Part shown: positions 5,361 through 6,750 of the stretch, piece after piece
How the letters are laid out: each line of letters begins with the position of its first letter
Position numbering within the stretch: position 1 is the stretch's first letter
Notes under the pieces: generated by a model
Told to the model about the DNA's origin: nothing
What the model saw: only the letters and a program-made list of their open reading frames with translations
The model's database searches: none
From: Gemmatimonadales bacterium
GTDB lineage: Bacteria > Gemmatimonadota > Gemmatimonadetes > Gemmatimonadales > GWC2-71-9
Direction of reading: 5' to 3'
Length of the DNA stretch: 6,750 nucleotides
Assembly: GCA_030597435.1 (NCBI GenBank)
Contig: JAUVRV010000147.1
Span: 1 to 6,750, forward strand
Translations under genes and position numbers: made by a program

Positions 5361-6122
5361 CTATAACAACGCCACCGCCCAGAAAGCATCCAACACCAGG
5401 ATCATCTGTGCCCCCAGCACAACCGCCTCCATGGCGGTGCGCCCAACTCCCTCGGCACCGCCCGACGCGCTCAACCCTTTCATACATCCAATCAATGCAA
5501 TTGCCAGACCGAACGACATGCTCTTGACCAAGCCGAACCAGATGTCCTTGAACTCGTAGAACAGTCTCAGTCCCTTGACGAACTCCACCGTGGACATATC
5601 CAGGAGGTTGATCGCCGTTATCCAGCCGGACAACAGCCCGGTCACCTCGGCCAGAGCGACCACTACGGGGAACATCAGTGTCGCTGCAATGATACGTGGG
5701 ACCACGAGGTAGGAGTGAGGATCATACGCCAGTGTCTCGAGGGCCTCGACCTGTTCGGTCACTCTCATCGTGCCGAGTTCTGCCGCGATGTTGGCTCCGA
5801 CCCGACCGGAAAGGGCCAAGCCAGTCATCACGGGTACCAACTCGATCATCACGGCCTTGCCAACCAGCGTTCCAACGAAATAGAGTGGCACCGCCCCCGT
5901 CAGGGTGTACGACGAGAGCAATGCCAGCACGATTCCCGTGAAGACGGCAATGAAGAGTGCGATGGGTAGGGATTGCACGCCGATCCGCCGCATCTGGCTC
6001 ACCGTCAATCCCGACCAAACACCAATATCCCGCAGGCTGCGAACGACGCTCGAAAGAAACCGGCCCCAACGGCCGACGCCGGTGAGCCAACGAGCAACCC
6101 GACCCTCTACAAGTTGATACAC
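5361..6122 (-). CDS. mlaE: Phospholipid ABC transporter permease MlaE
   Basis: Inner-membrane permease of the MlaFED lipid transporter. The 253-residue product matches the family length (about 250-260). Hydrophobic segments lie near 51-72, 79-103, 144-170 and 199-215, with a further one at about 231-252. The family core is SGRVGANIAAELGTMRVTEQ at 105-124, continuing to VEALETLAYDPHSYLVVPR, and a second conserved stretch is GCMKGLSASGGAEGVGRTA at 212-230. The N-terminal 45 residues are amphipathic and arginine-rich. The start is a GTG at 6122-6120: an in-frame TAA sits just four codons upstream and the next Met is residue 44, so the choice is nearly forced. There is no Shine-Dalgarno sequence; instead TAAATT ends 6 bases before the GTG. 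It is first of the unit with mlaF and mlaD and is separated from the sigma factor gene by a hairpin. Confidence 0.94.
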   Translation of the reverse strand: MYQLVEGRVARWLTGVGRWGRFLSSVVRSLRDIGVWSGLTVSQMRRIGVQSLPIALFIAVFTGIVLALLSSYTLTGAVPLYFVGTLVGKAVMIELVPVMTGLALSGRVGANIAAELGTMRVTEQVEALETLAYDPHSYLVVPRIIAATLMFPVVVALAEVTGLLSGWITAINLLDMSTVEFVKGLRLFYEFKDIWFGLVKSMSFGLAIALIGCMKGLSASGGAEGVGRTAMEAVVLGAQMILVLDAFWAVALL

Positions 6123-6128
6123 GCGGCG

Positions 6129-6134
6129 AATTTA
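6129..6134 (-). promoter_or_regulatory. Candidate -10 element for a leaderless mlaE transcript
   Basis: TAAATT (6134-6129, minus strand) fits the TANNNT form and is followed by 6 bases and then the mlaE GTG, placing the expected transcript start at or next to the start codon. The TAA of this hexamer is also the in-frame stop upstream of mlaE. I find no convincing -35 hexamer 16-18 bases upstream. Confidence 0.4.
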
Positions 6135-6170
6135 CGCGTGCAGCGGCGGTGAGGCCAGGGTACCGCAGAA

Positions 6171-6193
6171 AGGGCGCAGCAGAGCTGCGCCCT
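6171..6193 (-). terminator. Hairpin terminator after the sigma factor gene
   Basis: A perfect 10-base inverted repeat (AGGGCGCAGC / GCTGCGCCCT) with a 3-base loop, 60 bases past the sigma factor stop. In the minus-strand transcript the stem is followed by UUUCUG, a short U-tract, so termination may be partial. It marks the boundary between the sigma factor gene and mlaE. Read from the plus strand there is no T-run, so it points one way. Confidence 0.7.
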
Positions 6194-6226
6194 CGAGGTC
6201 AATCGTCCGCGTTACTCCGCCAAGAT

Positions 6227-6250
6227 CCGCGGTCGTCCGCGGCCCCGCGG
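6227..6250. repeat. Three clustered CCGCGG palindromes
   Basis: CCGCGG occurs at 6227-6232, 6237-6242 and 6245-6250, in the 3' untranslated region of the sigma factor gene, 2 bases past its stop. Neighbouring copies can pair with each other as competing GC hairpins. They may stabilise the mRNA end or simply reflect GC-rich DNA. Confidence 0.4.
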
Positions 6251-6252
6251 TC

Positions 6253-6750
6253 CTATGCGGCGAAGCTGGCCAGCGCCCGGCCTACGTCACCCTCACGCAA
6301 CCGCTTGAGCGCACGGTCACGCAGCTGGCGAACACGCTCGCGGGTTACGCCGAGCATACCACCGATCTCCTCCAGCGTGTGCTCCCGTCCACCATCGAGA
6401 CCGAAATAGAGCCTCAATACCTTGGCGTCACGAGCGGGGAGTGCCTTCAAGGCATCTTCCACTTGGTCGCTCAGGAACCGCTCCATCGTCTTCTCTTCGG
6501 TGTCGGGCAGATCCTCGGCAATGAACCGTTCGATCAGAGCCCGATCGCCGTCAGGATCCAGCGGAGCGTCGAGTCGCACCTCACCGGTATTGAGTGCTGC
6601 AAGCGACTGTACGACCTCCAGAGAGAGACCTGTAGCTGACGAGATCTCCTCGGGAGTTGGCTCGCGCCGCAATTCCTGGCGCAGGGCTTCGGCAGTCTTC
6701 ACGATCTTCGAAAGATCCGCCGTGCGGTTGAGCGGCACCCGAACCGTCCG
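6253..6750 (-). CDS. Sigma-70 family RNA polymerase sigma factor, C-terminal part (5' end outside the window)
   Basis: Directs RNA polymerase to promoters. The 165 C-terminal residues are present, and the frame is open to the window edge, so the GTG at 6738 is internal rather than the start. The visible part begins RTVRVPLNRTADLSKIVK, the junction of region 2.4 and region 3 in primary sigma factors. Region 3 follows (REPTPEEISSATGLSLEVVQ, about residues 29-48), then region 4 with LPARDAKVLRLYFGLDGG and the -35-binding helix-turn-helix TLEEIGGMLGVTRERVRQLR at 125-144. The linker VRLDAPLDPDGD resembles region 3.2. It looks like the short RpoD/SigA type found in Bacteroidota and Gemmatimonadota-like groups; whether it is the housekeeping factor or an RpoS/RpoH-like paralogue needs the missing N-terminus. 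A hairpin terminator follows 60 bases after the stop. Confidence 0.93.
   Translation of the reverse strand, partial: RTVRVPLNRTADLSKIVKTAEALRQELRREPTPEEISSATGLSLEVVQSLAALNTGEVRLDAPLDPDGDRALIERFIAEDLPDTEEKTMERFLSDQVEDALKALPARDAKVLRLYFGLDGGREHTLEEIGGMLGVTRERVRQLRDRALKRLREGDVGRALASFAA

Noticed and set aside
5317..5487. Longer mlaF start giving 312 residues
   Set aside because: The extra residues overlap the mlaE coding end and are not ABC-like, whereas 5316 has a well-placed ribosome binding site and the typical MlaF N-terminus.

Overview
The window reads as chromosomal core DNA of a GC-rich diderm (Gram-negative) bacterium. Every gene I can support lies on the minus strand. The C-terminal half of a primary-type sigma factor, an MlaE/MlaF/MlaD phospholipid transport set and F1 ATP synthase subunits together fit a lineage such as Gemmatimonadota or a relative. 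That placement is an inference from protein character, not a search result.

Layout in the direction of transcription (high to low coordinates). (1) 6750-6253: 3' part of a sigma-70 family factor (regions 3 and 4), followed by a strong hairpin at 6193-6171 that probably ends its transcript. (2) 6122-2305: a tightly packed five-gene unit, mlaE - mlaF - mlaD - Nudix hydrolase - receiver-like/AraC regulator. The last four genes are joined by 1- or 4-base stop/start overlaps; the only real gap, 44 bases between mlaE and mlaF, is almost pure purine on the coding strand and carries a duplicated Shine-Dalgarno/ATG module. mlaE has a GTG start, no visible ribosome binding site and a -10-like hexamer 6 bases upstream, which suggests a leaderless mRNA. 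(3) 2304-2013: a non-coding region of about 290 bases with unusual content: a four-fold TCCGTGRYCG repeat, a G-rich 30-base periodic tract with quadruplex potential, and a perfect TGTGA-N6-TCACA palindrome overlapping the best promoter candidate for atpA. (4) 2012-1: atpA (complete) and atpG (5' half, running out of the window), subunits alpha and gamma of the F1 ATPase.

How the genes work together: MlaE (permease), MlaF (ATPase) and MlaD (MCE substrate-binding protein) form an inner-membrane complex that moves phospholipid between inner and outer membranes. The Nudix enzyme and the AraC-type regulator are co-transcribed with it by arrangement, but their functional link to lipid transport is unknown. 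No mlaB or mlaC is present here. AtpA and AtpG belong to the ATP synthase; atpA is preceded by regulatory-looking DNA rather than by atpF/atpH, so the atp genes are probably split into more than one cluster in this genome.

The most interesting material is the atpA upstream region (three distinct repeat or palindrome structures within 250 bases) and the translation-start architecture of mlaE and mlaF. I see no mobile element, CRISPR array, tRNA or rRNA, and no clear sign of a wholly new system.
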